In this document: positions 49,911 through 57,742 of the stretch, piece after piece
Layout: each line of letters starts with the position of its first letter
Position numbering within the stretch: the first letter of the stretch is position 1
Assembly: GCA_938743325.2 (NCBI GenBank)
Contig: OW568873.1
Span: 682,001-746,000, forward strand
Direction of reading: 5' to 3'
Length of the DNA stretch: 64,000 nucleotides
Source: Pycnococcus provasolii
Lineage: Eukaryota > Chlorophyta > Pseudoscourfieldiophyceae > Pseudoscourfieldiales > Pycnococcaceae
Notes under the pieces: model-generated
Told to the model about the DNA's origin: nothing
Databases searched by the model: none
The model's input: only the letters and a program-made list of their open reading frames with translations
Position numbers and translations under genes: made by a program

Positions 49911-50419
49911 TATAAATGGGTGGGTAATAAGTGGAATAATGAGCTGATGAGAAGCTAACCAAAGAGGACGTGCTGGTTGGTGCCTCAGGTGGGTGGTTGC
50001 AGACGAGCTAAAGTAAACTTTACCAGGCTTGTCAGTAGGGACAAGGGTGGTCAAATTGCTCGAACGTTCCGTGATTGCAAGTGATTGATTTTGACATGGG
50101 GTGATGGGGGCGAAGTGAAGAATGGAGGAAGTACCACTACGGGCGATGATGCGCTTGATGAGTTGATGGGATGGCCATCGTCGTCGTGTTGTGTTCCTCG
50201 TTCTCGCCTTCTCGCCTTGTCGTGGTCGGAGGATCTGGTCGGAGGGAGGATGGATGACCGGTCAGGTTGGTAAAGGTGTGCGCGTGTCGTTGTGTTCTTC
50301 GTCTCTCTGCACCTCCGAACCGTGCCTGGCCATTCCCAACTCGCCAAAGCAGTACCACTGGAAGTGGTGGGTCGTTGGCATTTCGCTCGTTCTCGTCGAC
50401 CTCTACCTTTAAAACAGCG
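49911..50419. other. Divergent promoter region
   Basis: About 510 bp between two divergent genes; no gene or clear repeat. A TATAAT-like hexamer lies just before the F-box start. Confidence 0.4.
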
Positions 50420-51088
50420 ATGCCACGCGAGCCGAAGCCGTCGCACGTGCTCGGCTCAGGCCGCATCGTTGCCGCGGGCGGGGGCAATGTTACGAGGGTC
50501 GTCGCTCCGTCCATGTACGTCGTTCCGTCCGCGGGGCCGGTGGAAAGCGCATCCGCGTCGAGCTTGGGCACGGAGGCGTCGCACACGTCATCTTCGCTCA
50601 TCTACATGGGCGCGAAGCTCGGCGACGAGCACAAAGCCGCTTCGAACCCAGGGGGCACGGGTTGGAGACAGCCTGGTTTGTTTAAGGGAACGTTCACGGG
50701 ACCGCATACGGATGTCTTGTCGCTTCCTCCGACGAGAGACGGCCTTCTCGACGACTTGGACGATTTGAAGGTGTACGAACCTCCAACGACCGTGACAACG
50801 AGCGACTACCGCGCGCTGGTCAAGGCTCACAACGCGATGGTGAGGAGTGCGCCTAAGGCTGTGACGTTTCGCCGTATGACGAATCAGCACGCGGATAGGG
50901 CGATGAGGAAGAGGCACGGCGTGGCGACTACGGAGGTGCTTGACCAGTGCAGCTTCCACCGCGACCGGAGCAGTTTGCTCCCTCACATGTGGCACGCGAA
51001 CAAGACGCGTCTCGGCGGCACGCTTCAGGGCGCGCACGGGGAGTTGTTGAAGGGCGCGCACGGGAACACGCCGCTGTACTGGCTGTAA
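50420..51088 (+). CDS. Unknown conserved-looking soluble protein
   Basis: 222 residues from ATG 50420, which follows an A-rich context; the frame is open upstream to 50267 but that part resembles leader sequence. No signal peptide, membrane helix or known domain. Composition is basic at the C-terminus with several Gly-His-Gly turns (LQGAHGELLKGAHGNTPLYWL). The middle has an acidic helix (DGLLDDLDDLKVYEPP) and 'MTNQHADRAMRKRHGVA'. Such short, motif-like, Tyr/Trp-ending proteins are often ciliary in flagellates, but that is only a guess. The stop overlaps a TGTAA, with another at 51092-51096. Confidence 0.65.
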   Translation: MPREPKPSHVLGSGRIVAAGGGNVTRVVAPSMYVVPSAGPVESASASSLGTEASHTSSSLIYMGAKLGDEHKAASNPGGTGWRQPGLFKGTFTGPHTDVLSLPPTRDGLLDDLDDLKVYEPPTTVTTSDYRALVKAHNAMVRSAPKAVTFRRMTNQHADRAMRKRHGVATTEVLDQCSFHRDRSSLLPHMWHANKTRLGGTLQGAHGELLKGAHGNTPLYWL

Positions 51089-51129
51089 GTCTGTAACCTT
51101 AAATTTAGCTGAGCTGAACGGGAACGCAA

Positions 51130-51201
51130 ACCCCTAATCCTAATCCTAACCCTAACCCTAACTGAAAACCCTAACTCCCCCCCCCCCGATTAGGGTTAGG
51201 G
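51130..51201. repeat. Convergent telomere-type repeats around a C11 tract, upstream of HOP
   Basis: CCTAAT/CCCTAA units at 51130-51175, a run of 11 C at 51177-51187, then GATTAGGGTTAGGG at 51187-51201. The two arms are inverted and could fold back. Lies 130-200 bp before the start at 51332. Confidence 0.88.
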
Positions 51202-51331
51202 AATTCTCTGGAAGCTCCTTGGACTTTCCTCCTCCTCCCTTCTTCTCCTGCTTGGATTCCCCTCCCCGCCGCCTTCGCCTCCCCTTCCCCCTCTGCAGGT
51301 TTTTTGATCACAAGCACTACGATATCATATC

Positions 51332-53065
51332 ATGGCGGACTCATCCGTGTTGAAAGCCGAAGGCAACGCGGCGTTCTCTGCGGGCGACTTCAAGCTTGCC
51401 GTCGAGAAGTTCTCCGCCGCCATCGACGTTGACGCGTCCAACCACGTCTTCTTCTCCAACCGATCCGCGTCGTACGCGTCACTCGGAGACTACAACAGCG
51501 CGCTCGCCGATGCCGAAACGTGCGTCTCCATCAACCCGACGTGGCCCAAGGGGTACTCGCGACTTGGCGCCGCGCTCCAAGGAATGCGCAAATTCGCAGA
51601 GGCGAAAGACGCGTACTCGAAAGGACTCGAGCTCGACGCGTCCAACGCGCAGATGGCCGGTGGACTCAAGGAGTGCGAAGCGGCTCTCTCTGGAGGGGGT
51701 GCAGGTGGCCCGATGGGATCCATGGGAACCATGTTCTCTAGTCCGGAAATGTGGTCCAAGCTAGCCGCAAACCCAAAGACGAGGGACTACCTGCAGCAGC
51801 AAGACTACCTCGAGAAGATGCGCGCCATCGCCGCGGACCCGAACAAACTCGGAAGCCACATGAACGACCCGCGCATACTCGAGTCTATGGGCGTCGTCAT
51901 GGGAGTGAACATTTTCTCAGGTGACAACGTCAAAGATGCCATGGGTGGTGCAGGATTCACGGAGGGGTCTGGAGGCAGCAGAGCTGCCGCGCCCACGCCG
52001 CCGCCGGAGCCCACGCCGGAGCCGGAGCCGGAGATGACGGAAGAGGAGAAGGCGGCAAAGCAGAGCAAGGAGGCCGCTCTTGCTGAGAAGGAGAAGGGAA
52101 ACGCCGCGTACAAGGCGAAGGACTTCGATGTCGCGATTAAGCACTACGACGCTGCCATCGCGCTCGACCCGAAGGAGATCAGCTTCCTGAGCAACCGCGC
52201 GGCGGTGAAGTTTGAGCAGGCGAAGTACGCCGAGTCGATCGAGGACTGCGAGAAGGCGATCGAGGTGGGGCGTGAGAACCGTGCGGACTACAAGGCGATC
52301 GCGCGCGCGATGACGCGCATTGGAAGTTGCCACGTCAAGCAGGGTGACCTCGACCAGGGCATCTACTGGTTCAACAAGGCACTTACCGAGCACCGCAACC
52401 CCGACACGCTGAAGAAACTTCAGAATGCAGAGAAGGAGAAGAAGGATTCGGAGGTGAAGGCGTACATTAATCCGGAGCTGGCGGCGGAGGAGAAGGCGAA
52501 GGGAAACGAGTGCTTCAAGGGTGACGACTACCCCACCGCCGTGAAGCACTACACCGAGGCTCTCAAGCGTCTCGGCCCCGACGGCGAAGGTCGCCACCTC
52601 ATCTACAGCAATCGCGCGGCGTGCTACACGAAGCTCTTCGGGCTCAACGAGGCGCTGAAGGATGCGGAACTGTGTATCGAGATCGCGCCTGACTTTGTCA
52701 AGGGATACACCCGTAAGGCTGCTGCGCAGTTCTTCATGAAGGACTACGACAAGGCGCTCGCATCGTACCACAAGGGTCTTGACGTCGACGCGACGAACGA
52801 CGAGTGCAAGGATGGCGTTCGCCGTTGCATGGAGCAGATCAACAAGGCGAACAGCGGTCAATTGACTGAGGATGAGATGAAGCAGCGGCAGGAGCGTGCG
52901 ATGGCAAACCCTGAGGTGCAGGAAATTCTGGGTGACCCTGTGATGCGGCAGGTTCTTAACGACATGCAGCAGGATCCGAAGGCTGCGCAGACACATATGC
53001 AGAACCCTGGCGTGGCGGCGAAGATACAGAAGCTCGTCAACGCGGGTATTATCCAGGTACGTTAG
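51332..53065 (+). CDS. STI1: Hsp70-Hsp90 organising co-chaperone HOP/STI1
   Basis: 577 residues, single exon, full length for the family. TPR1 (about 1-115: LKAEGNAAFSAGDFKLAVEK), a first DP domain (about 145-200; NPKTRDYLQQQDYLEKMRAI), an acidic-Pro linker, TPR2A (about 250-370), TPR2B (about 385-505) and a second DP domain ending GVAAKIQKLVNAGIIQVR, as in plant and animal HOP. TPR1/TPR2B bind the EEVD tail of Hsp70 and TPR2A that of Hsp90, passing clients between them in the cytosol. Carboxylate-clamp Lys/Asn positions (KGN repeats) are visible in TPR2A and TPR2B. Convergent with the cyclophilin gene. Confidence 0.95.
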   Translation: MADSSVLKAEGNAAFSAGDFKLAVEKFSAAIDVDASNHVFFSNRSASYASLGDYNSALADAETCVSINPTWPKGYSRLGAALQGMRKFAEAKDAYSKGLELDASNAQMAGGLKECEAALSGGGAGGPMGSMGTMFSSPEMWSKLAANPKTRDYLQQQDYLEKMRAIAADPNKLGSHMNDPRILESMGVVMGVNIFSGDNVKDAMGGAGFTEGSGGSRAAAPTPPPEPTPEPEPEMTEEEKAAKQSKEAALAEKEKGNAAYKAKDFDVAIKHYDAAIALDPKEISFLSNRAAVKFEQAKYAESIEDCEKAIEVGRENRADYKAIARAMTRIGSCHVKQGDLDQGIYWFNKALTEHRNPDTLKKLQNAEKEKKDSEVKAYINPELAAEEKAKGNECFKGDDYPTAVKHYTEALKRLGPDGEGRHLIYSNRAACYTKLFGLNEALKDAELCIEIAPDFVKGYTRKAAAQFFMKDYDKALASYHKGLDVDATNDECKDGVRRCMEQINKANSGQLTEDEMKQRQERAMANPEVQEILGDPVMRQVLNDMQQDPKAAQTHMQNPGVAAKIQKLVNAGIIQVR

Positions 53066-53295
53066 ATGATGTGATGAACAAGAACCTCAGGACGACTCGA
53101 ACACATTTTCGTAAGTAAAAAAAAAGAATCTTCTTCTATTTTGTTTTGTTTAAAAAACAATTTTTGAGATACTCAGATAATCGTCGTTGTTCCCATTTTT
53201 TTTTCTCTCTCTCTGACACACGCACACACACACTTTCTCTCTCTGCGTGTGTGTGTGTGTGTGTTTGTTTGTCACCCGACTTTTGCTGTGCGTAA

Positions 53296-53862
53296 TTACG
53301 CCACAGAGACCTTGATCATCTTGACTGGCGTCTTGGGTGCGTCGCCCTGGTCTGTCGGCGTCTTTCCAATTTTCATGACGATGTCCATGCCGCTCTTGAC
53401 CTTTCCAAAGACTGGGTGCTGACTTTCGCTGAGGTCGGAGCGCCAGAAGTCGAGGAAGTCGTTGTGCACGGTGTTGACGAAGAACTGGCTTCCTCCCGAG
53501 TTGGGCGCGCCAGTGTTGGCCATGCTGAGAGTTCCAGGTTCGTTGCTGATGCGCGGGCAGTTTGGGAATTCGTCGGGCATGCTTCCGTCTGGCATGCGCG
53601 CGACAGTTTTTCCCATGCACGTGTAGTTCGACCCGGGTGGCGGCCCTCCCGTTCCCGCCTGTCGCGATCGCGCGTCGCGCGAGAATGGGCATCCGAACTG
53701 GAGCATGAATCCGTCGATGACGCGGTGGAAGTGGAGTCCGTCGTAGAATCCGGCGTTGACGAGGTCGACGAAGTTGGAGACGGTGGACGGCATCTGGTCT
53801 AAGAAGAGCTCCGCCGTGAAGGTTCCCAGAGACGTCTCGAACGACACGGTCGGGTTCGCCAT
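53296..53862 (-). CDS. Cyclophilin-type peptidyl-prolyl isomerase
   Basis: 188 residues from the Met at 53862 ([20 protein letters not shown]). The catalytic Arg lies in [13 protein letters not shown] near residue 50; the family signature continues in '[20 protein letters not shown]' and '[18 protein letters not shown]'. A loop of about 35 residues with [11 protein letters not shown] and a Cys-containing segment is somewhat longer than in the archetypal protein. Short, without signal peptide, so cytosolic. Catalyses proline cis-trans isomerisation during folding; it is adjacent to HOP, but convergent, so co-regulation is not implied. Confidence 0.92.
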   Translation of the reverse strand: MANPTVSFETSLGTFTAELFLDQMPSTVSNFVDLVNAGFYDGLHFHRVIDGFMLQFGCPFSRDARSRQAGTGGPPPGSNYTCMGKTVARMPDGSMPDEFPNCPRISNEPGTLSMANTGAPNSGGSQFFVNTVHNDFLDFWRSDLSESQHPVFGKVKSGMDIVMKIGKTPTDQGDAPKTPVKMIKVSVA

Positions 53863-54164
53863 GATTGGACTTTCCAGGAAAAACAAAAAGTGATCTGAAG
53901 AATATCTGATGGGGCTGGGCTTGTCAGGGGGAGGGGCCGGAACCTTCTTTCAACTCAACAACAACCAAGTGGCAAGTTGCTTGCTCAATCAATCAAGAGG
54001 CTTGCACAAGAGAAGGGGAACAAGGGCCGGAAACAACACCAAACAAACACACGTCTCACTTCTCCAGGAAAAGGAAAAGATCTTTTCAGTTTCCGACTGC
54101 CTTTTCCCTTGTTCCGGTTGTTCGGGGTTTATAATTAGTTCTGATTTAGTTCTGATTGGCTAGC

Positions 54165-54236
54165 TAGGGGTTAGGGGTTAGGGGACCTGGTTAGGGGTTA
54201 GGGGTGCTTTTGAGGGGGTTAGGAACTCTGGTTAGG
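54165..54236 (+). repeat. Degenerate TTAGGGG array
   Basis: Units GGTTAGGGG with interruptions (ACCTGG, TGCTTTTGAGG). The variant has an extra G relative to the other arrays. About 230 bp upstream of the start at 54469. Confidence 0.75.
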
Positions 54237-54340
54237 AATGGGTTTTTTCTTGGACTCTTGGCTGAGTCATATGAACAAGTCCCTCCCTCAACCGAAAAAC
54301 GGCTCAACCGACAAAAACGGCTCAACCGCAACCGAAAAAG

Positions 54341-54365
54341 GGGCACGTGGCTCCGTCACGTGCCC
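54341..54365. promoter_or_regulatory. Paired inverted CACGTG boxes
   Basis: GGGCACGTG and CACGTGCCC form a perfect inverted repeat with seven bases between, 104 bp before the start at 54469. Same box type and arrangement as at 38605-38653, at a shorter spacing. Confidence 0.5.
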
Positions 54366-54468
54366 AGATTATCTCTCAGATGGTCGTCAAGAGAGTAGGT
54401 CACATACATGTGTTGTATGTGACGCCTCTTCACTTCATTATCGGCTTTCATTCTCAACCTAACGAACC

Positions 54469-55503
54469 ATGATGATGATGCCTTCTTGCTCCTTCTTCTT
54501 CACCGTGATCGTCATCGTGCTTGCCACCATGACGATGATGCCCTCCTCATCCTCTTATGCTGCGGCGCACCCCATCAAGAATATCACGGAAGCGTCGGAC
54601 CTCGTGTCAGATGCGTGTGCAATTGACAAAACTGCGAAGGAACGAAACTTTGACAGTGTGAAGAACATGTTCGAAAGGCAGGGAGGACTCAAGCATAAGG
54701 CGACGACGGGGTTCCCCATCACACCCGCCGCCGCCACAGCCAACGCTGTCGCACGTGCCATCGACGGAATGATGTGCAACTCTGAGATGTATCGCCAGGA
54801 GATGATCCGTAAGGGTGTCTCAGGAATTCTGCTCAATCTCGCGACAGATCTCTTGATCTCGCAGGGGGACAAGGTCGACACGGATCTTGTCGCGGTGCTT
54901 CTTGGAGCTGACGTGAGTGAGCCGAAAGGGTGCACGCCAGTGGCCAAGATCAAGAGGCGCAACGCTGAATTTGATCTGGACAACAACAACAACTCAACAG
55001 ATCCGCGCGATTTCATCCAAAAGCGTCTCACGGCGATACGCGAGGGTGATGCTGCATCCGCATCCAAGGCGCGGAACGAGCTGCTGACGCAATTGAGTGT
55101 CGCGCCTATTCAAGGTGCACTCAAGTACTCAGCTCTCATTGACCCGAAGGCGGGATCGATCACATACGGCGAGCTTGACAAGGAGCGCGCAGAGGGATTC
55201 GCGTACCTCTATCCCATCATGAACCAGATTGCCAAGTGCGAAGCCGCCTCGGACTCGGCATCAATAATCAACGACGCGCTGGGATGTAGTCCGGAGACTG
55301 CGATGCCTTCGGGAGTGAGCGAGAGTGCCACCCCCACGTCGCGCTCCACCGCTGACGATGGCGTGTATTATCGCGTGCTCAGCGCAGTCGAAAAGGCGTA
55401 CACGTGCCTCGCTCTGTCTGGTGATGCGAATGATTTCAAGCAGCGCGTGGGGACGTACAGTGGTATATCAGCAGGTCTCACGCCCGAGGGTTTCCAGGAT
55501 TGA
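54469..55503 (+). CDS. Secreted protein, possibly FEA1/H43-like periplasmic
   Basis: 344 residues with a clear signal peptide about 1-32 (FFFTVIVIVLATMTMMPSSSSYAAA). The mature part has two helical halves, each with spaced cysteines: 'ITEASDLVSDACAIDKTA' near the start, 'RAIDGMMCNSEMYRQEM', 'ITYGELDKERAEGFAYLYP', and 'YYRVLSAVEKAYTCLALSGD' near the end. The pattern reminds me of algal iron-assimilation/high-CO2-induced periplasmic proteins (FEA1/H43), but I cannot confirm it by eye. The mature part is Ala/Asp-rich with sequons NIT and NNST. No catalytic motif. A TGTAA lies at 55585-55589. The promoter carries a G-box pair, so regulated expression is likely. Confidence 0.6.
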   Translation: MMMMPSCSFFFTVIVIVLATMTMMPSSSSYAAAHPIKNITEASDLVSDACAIDKTAKERNFDSVKNMFERQGGLKHKATTGFPITPAAATANAVARAIDGMMCNSEMYRQEMIRKGVSGILLNLATDLLISQGDKVDTDLVAVLLGADVSEPKGCTPVAKIKRRNAEFDLDNNNNSTDPRDFIQKRLTAIREGDAASASKARNELLTQLSVAPIQGALKYSALIDPKAGSITYGELDKERAEGFAYLYPIMNQIAKCEAASDSASIINDALGCSPETAMPSGVSESATPTSRSTADDGVYYRVLSAVEKAYTCLALSGDANDFKQRVGTYSGISAGLTPEGFQD

Positions 55504-55694
55504 TTCTGATGATGATGATCGACGAACGTGTTGTTGGTTGTGATGCTGGGTGGGTGCTTAGTTGCATACGAATTTTCGTTTTGTTGTAATAAATACAAAA
55601 CAAATTCTGAACGATTTGATGAATGGACAACCGCTGGACACCAAGAAAGAGTATGTAAGTACTACGGAAAGCCAAAGTATTTTACACTAGTCCA

Positions 55695-56663
55695 TTACCA
55701 ATGCTCGTCGAGGATCGACGAGAACGTGTGTCGATGAGATTGTGTGGGAAGAATGTTGTGTGAGTGTTGTGGGCCGGAGACCGCGCGCGCCACTCCGACG
55801 ACGGCGTTCAGCGTGGCGCCGATGAATATGCCCAGCTTGAAGCGTCGCCCGAGTCCGCGATCCACGAGGCAGAGTATGGACATAAATCCCAGGAAGAATC
55901 CCATCATCACGCCCACTAGGCAGTCTGCGGACTCGCGTCGACCGCCCAACGCCAAGCTGCCTGAGCCAAGCACGTCCACGTCGTCGTCCGAGTCGTCGGC
56001 GAGAAGGTTGCGATTTTCCGCACCGCCACGCGCCGCGAAGGCGTTCCTCTGCCGTTCGAACGCACGCAGCGCCGCCATCTGCTCTCGCAGGAACCGTCTG
56101 ATTTCCGCGTCACTCGCGACGTTAGACGGCATGTTTCCCCCTCTGAGCGCGGAAAGCGCTGCTGCGATGGACGCCGCCTCGCTTTCGTCTCCGTCGTCGT
56201 CGACGTCGCGTTCGACGTGCGTGGTTGTCGCAGCGGTTGCGTTTCTCGGCGCATCCTGTGGAAGTGCCACGGCGTGCACAGTCGCGCCGTCTCTGATTCC
56301 GAGCGCGCTTAACAACGCCTCGTCGGGCCCGACGAGTTTTCCCGATGCGATAATACGTAGTCTGTTTGCGTCGACGGTCGCGCCTCTTTTTCTGAGTTCG
56401 TCGACGCACGCGTGTTTGAGCATGCGTGCGTTTGCGTTCGTTTGCGCGAGGTTGACGTTGAACGGCGCGACGTGCATGGTGGTTGGTGCATTTTGCTGCT
56501 GCGTTTGCGCCGTCGAGCCGGCTGTTGCTGAAGCTTGAGAAGACGCCGACTGTGACTGTGACTGTGACTGTGACGGAGCCGTTGCCGTCGCGGACGAGTA
56601 TGACGCAGGCAGAGGTGCGGTGATGACACGAACCTGCACCATCGAGCGAGGATGAACCACCAA
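55695..56663 (-). CDS. Ubiquitin-like domain membrane protein (Dsc3/DUF2407-like)
   Basis: 322 residues; a second Met at 56642 (MVQVRVITAPLP) may be the true start. After a Ser/Gln-rich insertion the ubiquitin-like fold continues ('FNVNLAQTNANARMLKHACV', then 'NRLRIIASGKLVGPDEALLS' with the IxxGxxL-type turn). The middle is acidic and helical; two hydrophobic segments follow near the C-terminus (CLVGVMMGFFLGFMSILCLV and LGIFIGATLNAVVGVARAV). Such N-ubiquitin-like, C-terminal membrane proteins belong to the Dsc3/DUF2407 group, subunits of Golgi or ER ubiquitin ligases. Function is by family only. Minus-strand TGTAA at 55682-55686. Confidence 0.7.
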   Translation of the reverse strand: MVVHPRSMVQVRVITAPLPASYSSATATAPSQSQSQSQSASSQASATAGSTAQTQQQNAPTTMHVAPFNVNLAQTNANARMLKHACVDELRKRGATVDANRLRIIASGKLVGPDEALLSALGIRDGATVHAVALPQDAPRNATAATTTHVERDVDDDGDESEAASIAAALSALRGGNMPSNVASDAEIRRFLREQMAALRAFERQRNAFAARGGAENRNLLADDSDDDVDVLGSGSLALGGRRESADCLVGVMMGFFLGFMSILCLVDRGLGRRFKLGIFIGATLNAVVGVARAVSGPQHSHNILPTQSHRHTFSSILDEHW

Positions 56664-56776
56664 CCGCCGTCGCGCGCCCCCTAGTGTGGTGTGGTTGTGG
56701 TGGACGACAAATAATGAAGCGATGGAGTGCGGAGGGACGAGGGAGGGACGAGGGGAAAAAAGAGGAGGAGGAGGAA

Positions 56777-56827
56777 TAACCCTAACCCTAACCCTAACCG
56801 AGGGATTAGGGTTAGGGCTAGGGTTAG
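56777..56827. repeat. Convergent telomere-type repeats
   Basis: CCCTAA units at 56777-56798, a 6-base spacer, then TTAGGG units at 56805-56827; able to form a hairpin. About 115 bp upstream of the gene starting at 56663. Confidence 0.88.
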
Positions 56828-56892
56828 CAGCGGATCATTCACGGATTCACCGGCCTCACCCACCGGCCAGGTCCACTTGCTTGCCTCATGAT

Positions 56893-57060
56893 TGACCACC
56901 TTCATATACGTACAAAAAACACCGGCCAGTTGACGAGCTCACAGACCGGCCTCAAGGTTGACCATCTTCATCAACGTACAAAAACACCGGCCAGTTGACG
57001 AGCTCACAGACCGGCCTCATGATTGACCATCTTCATCAACGTACAAAGACAACGGCCAAT
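56893..57060 (+). repeat. 65-bp tandem repeat, two and a half copies
   Basis: Unit starting TGACCATCTTCATCAACGTA begins at 56893, 56959 and 57024; units contain ACCGGCCAGTTGACGAGCTC. Confidence 0.85.
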
Positions 57061-57345
57061 GAGCTTAAAGCCTTAAATGAAAGCTTGCATTTGCAAGACC
57101 TACTGTATTTGCAAGCTTGCAAGAGGGCGTGCCCTACAGCCCTAGGTGGCGGAGGATGGAGGAGTTGCAAGCGGCTGATGATGGATGATGGATGATGGAT
57201 GACGGTGGAAAATCCGTCGTCCTTCCAGCTTCAACGCGGTCTGGCGGTGGAGATGGTCGAAAGGGAACCGTGTGCAACGTACAGTACGTCGTGCGGTTGT
57301 TGCGGTTGCGCGCAGCCACCTGCTGAGGGTGAGGAGAGGTGCCAG

Positions 57346-57377
<32 letters not shown>

Positions 57378-57742
57378 GAGTTGCGTACGAAGGGGCGAGA
57401 GCTCTCCCGTACATTTTACTCGTAGTTGGGATTTGGTTGGAAATAAGCTTTGTCTGGCTTTTGCATACACGCACCGTTAACGCGCTCCATCGCACTTCTC
57501 AGGAAGAACAATCCTTTGCGCCCGTGCGTGCCTCTTCTCATCATTGTTCGCGTCGCTCGCCACGCCCGCACGCGTCGCGGCTCTTACTCCTGCACGTCTG
57601 CGATTCTGCGAACAGGCCGGCCTGTGGCAGTGTTGTGTTGTGTGACAACAAACAACAAATAATACCGTCACTTTCTTCATCATCATCGCCAGCCAGTTGC
57701 CATCGTCACAACTAAAAAGAAGCAAGGAGAGGCACCGTCAAC

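Larger units (their letters stand above)
53863..54468. other. Intergenic region with degenerate telomere-type repeats and a G-box pair
   Basis: Divergent promoter space of the cyclophilin and the secreted-protein gene; no gene seen. Confidence 0.5.
56664..57742. other. Intergenic region with several repeat classes
   Basis: Divergent space before the TIR gene. Holds a folded telomere-type pair, a 65-bp tandem repeat, (GATGGAT)n at about 57177 and (GA)n at about 57351-57376. No supported gene. Confidence 0.55.
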
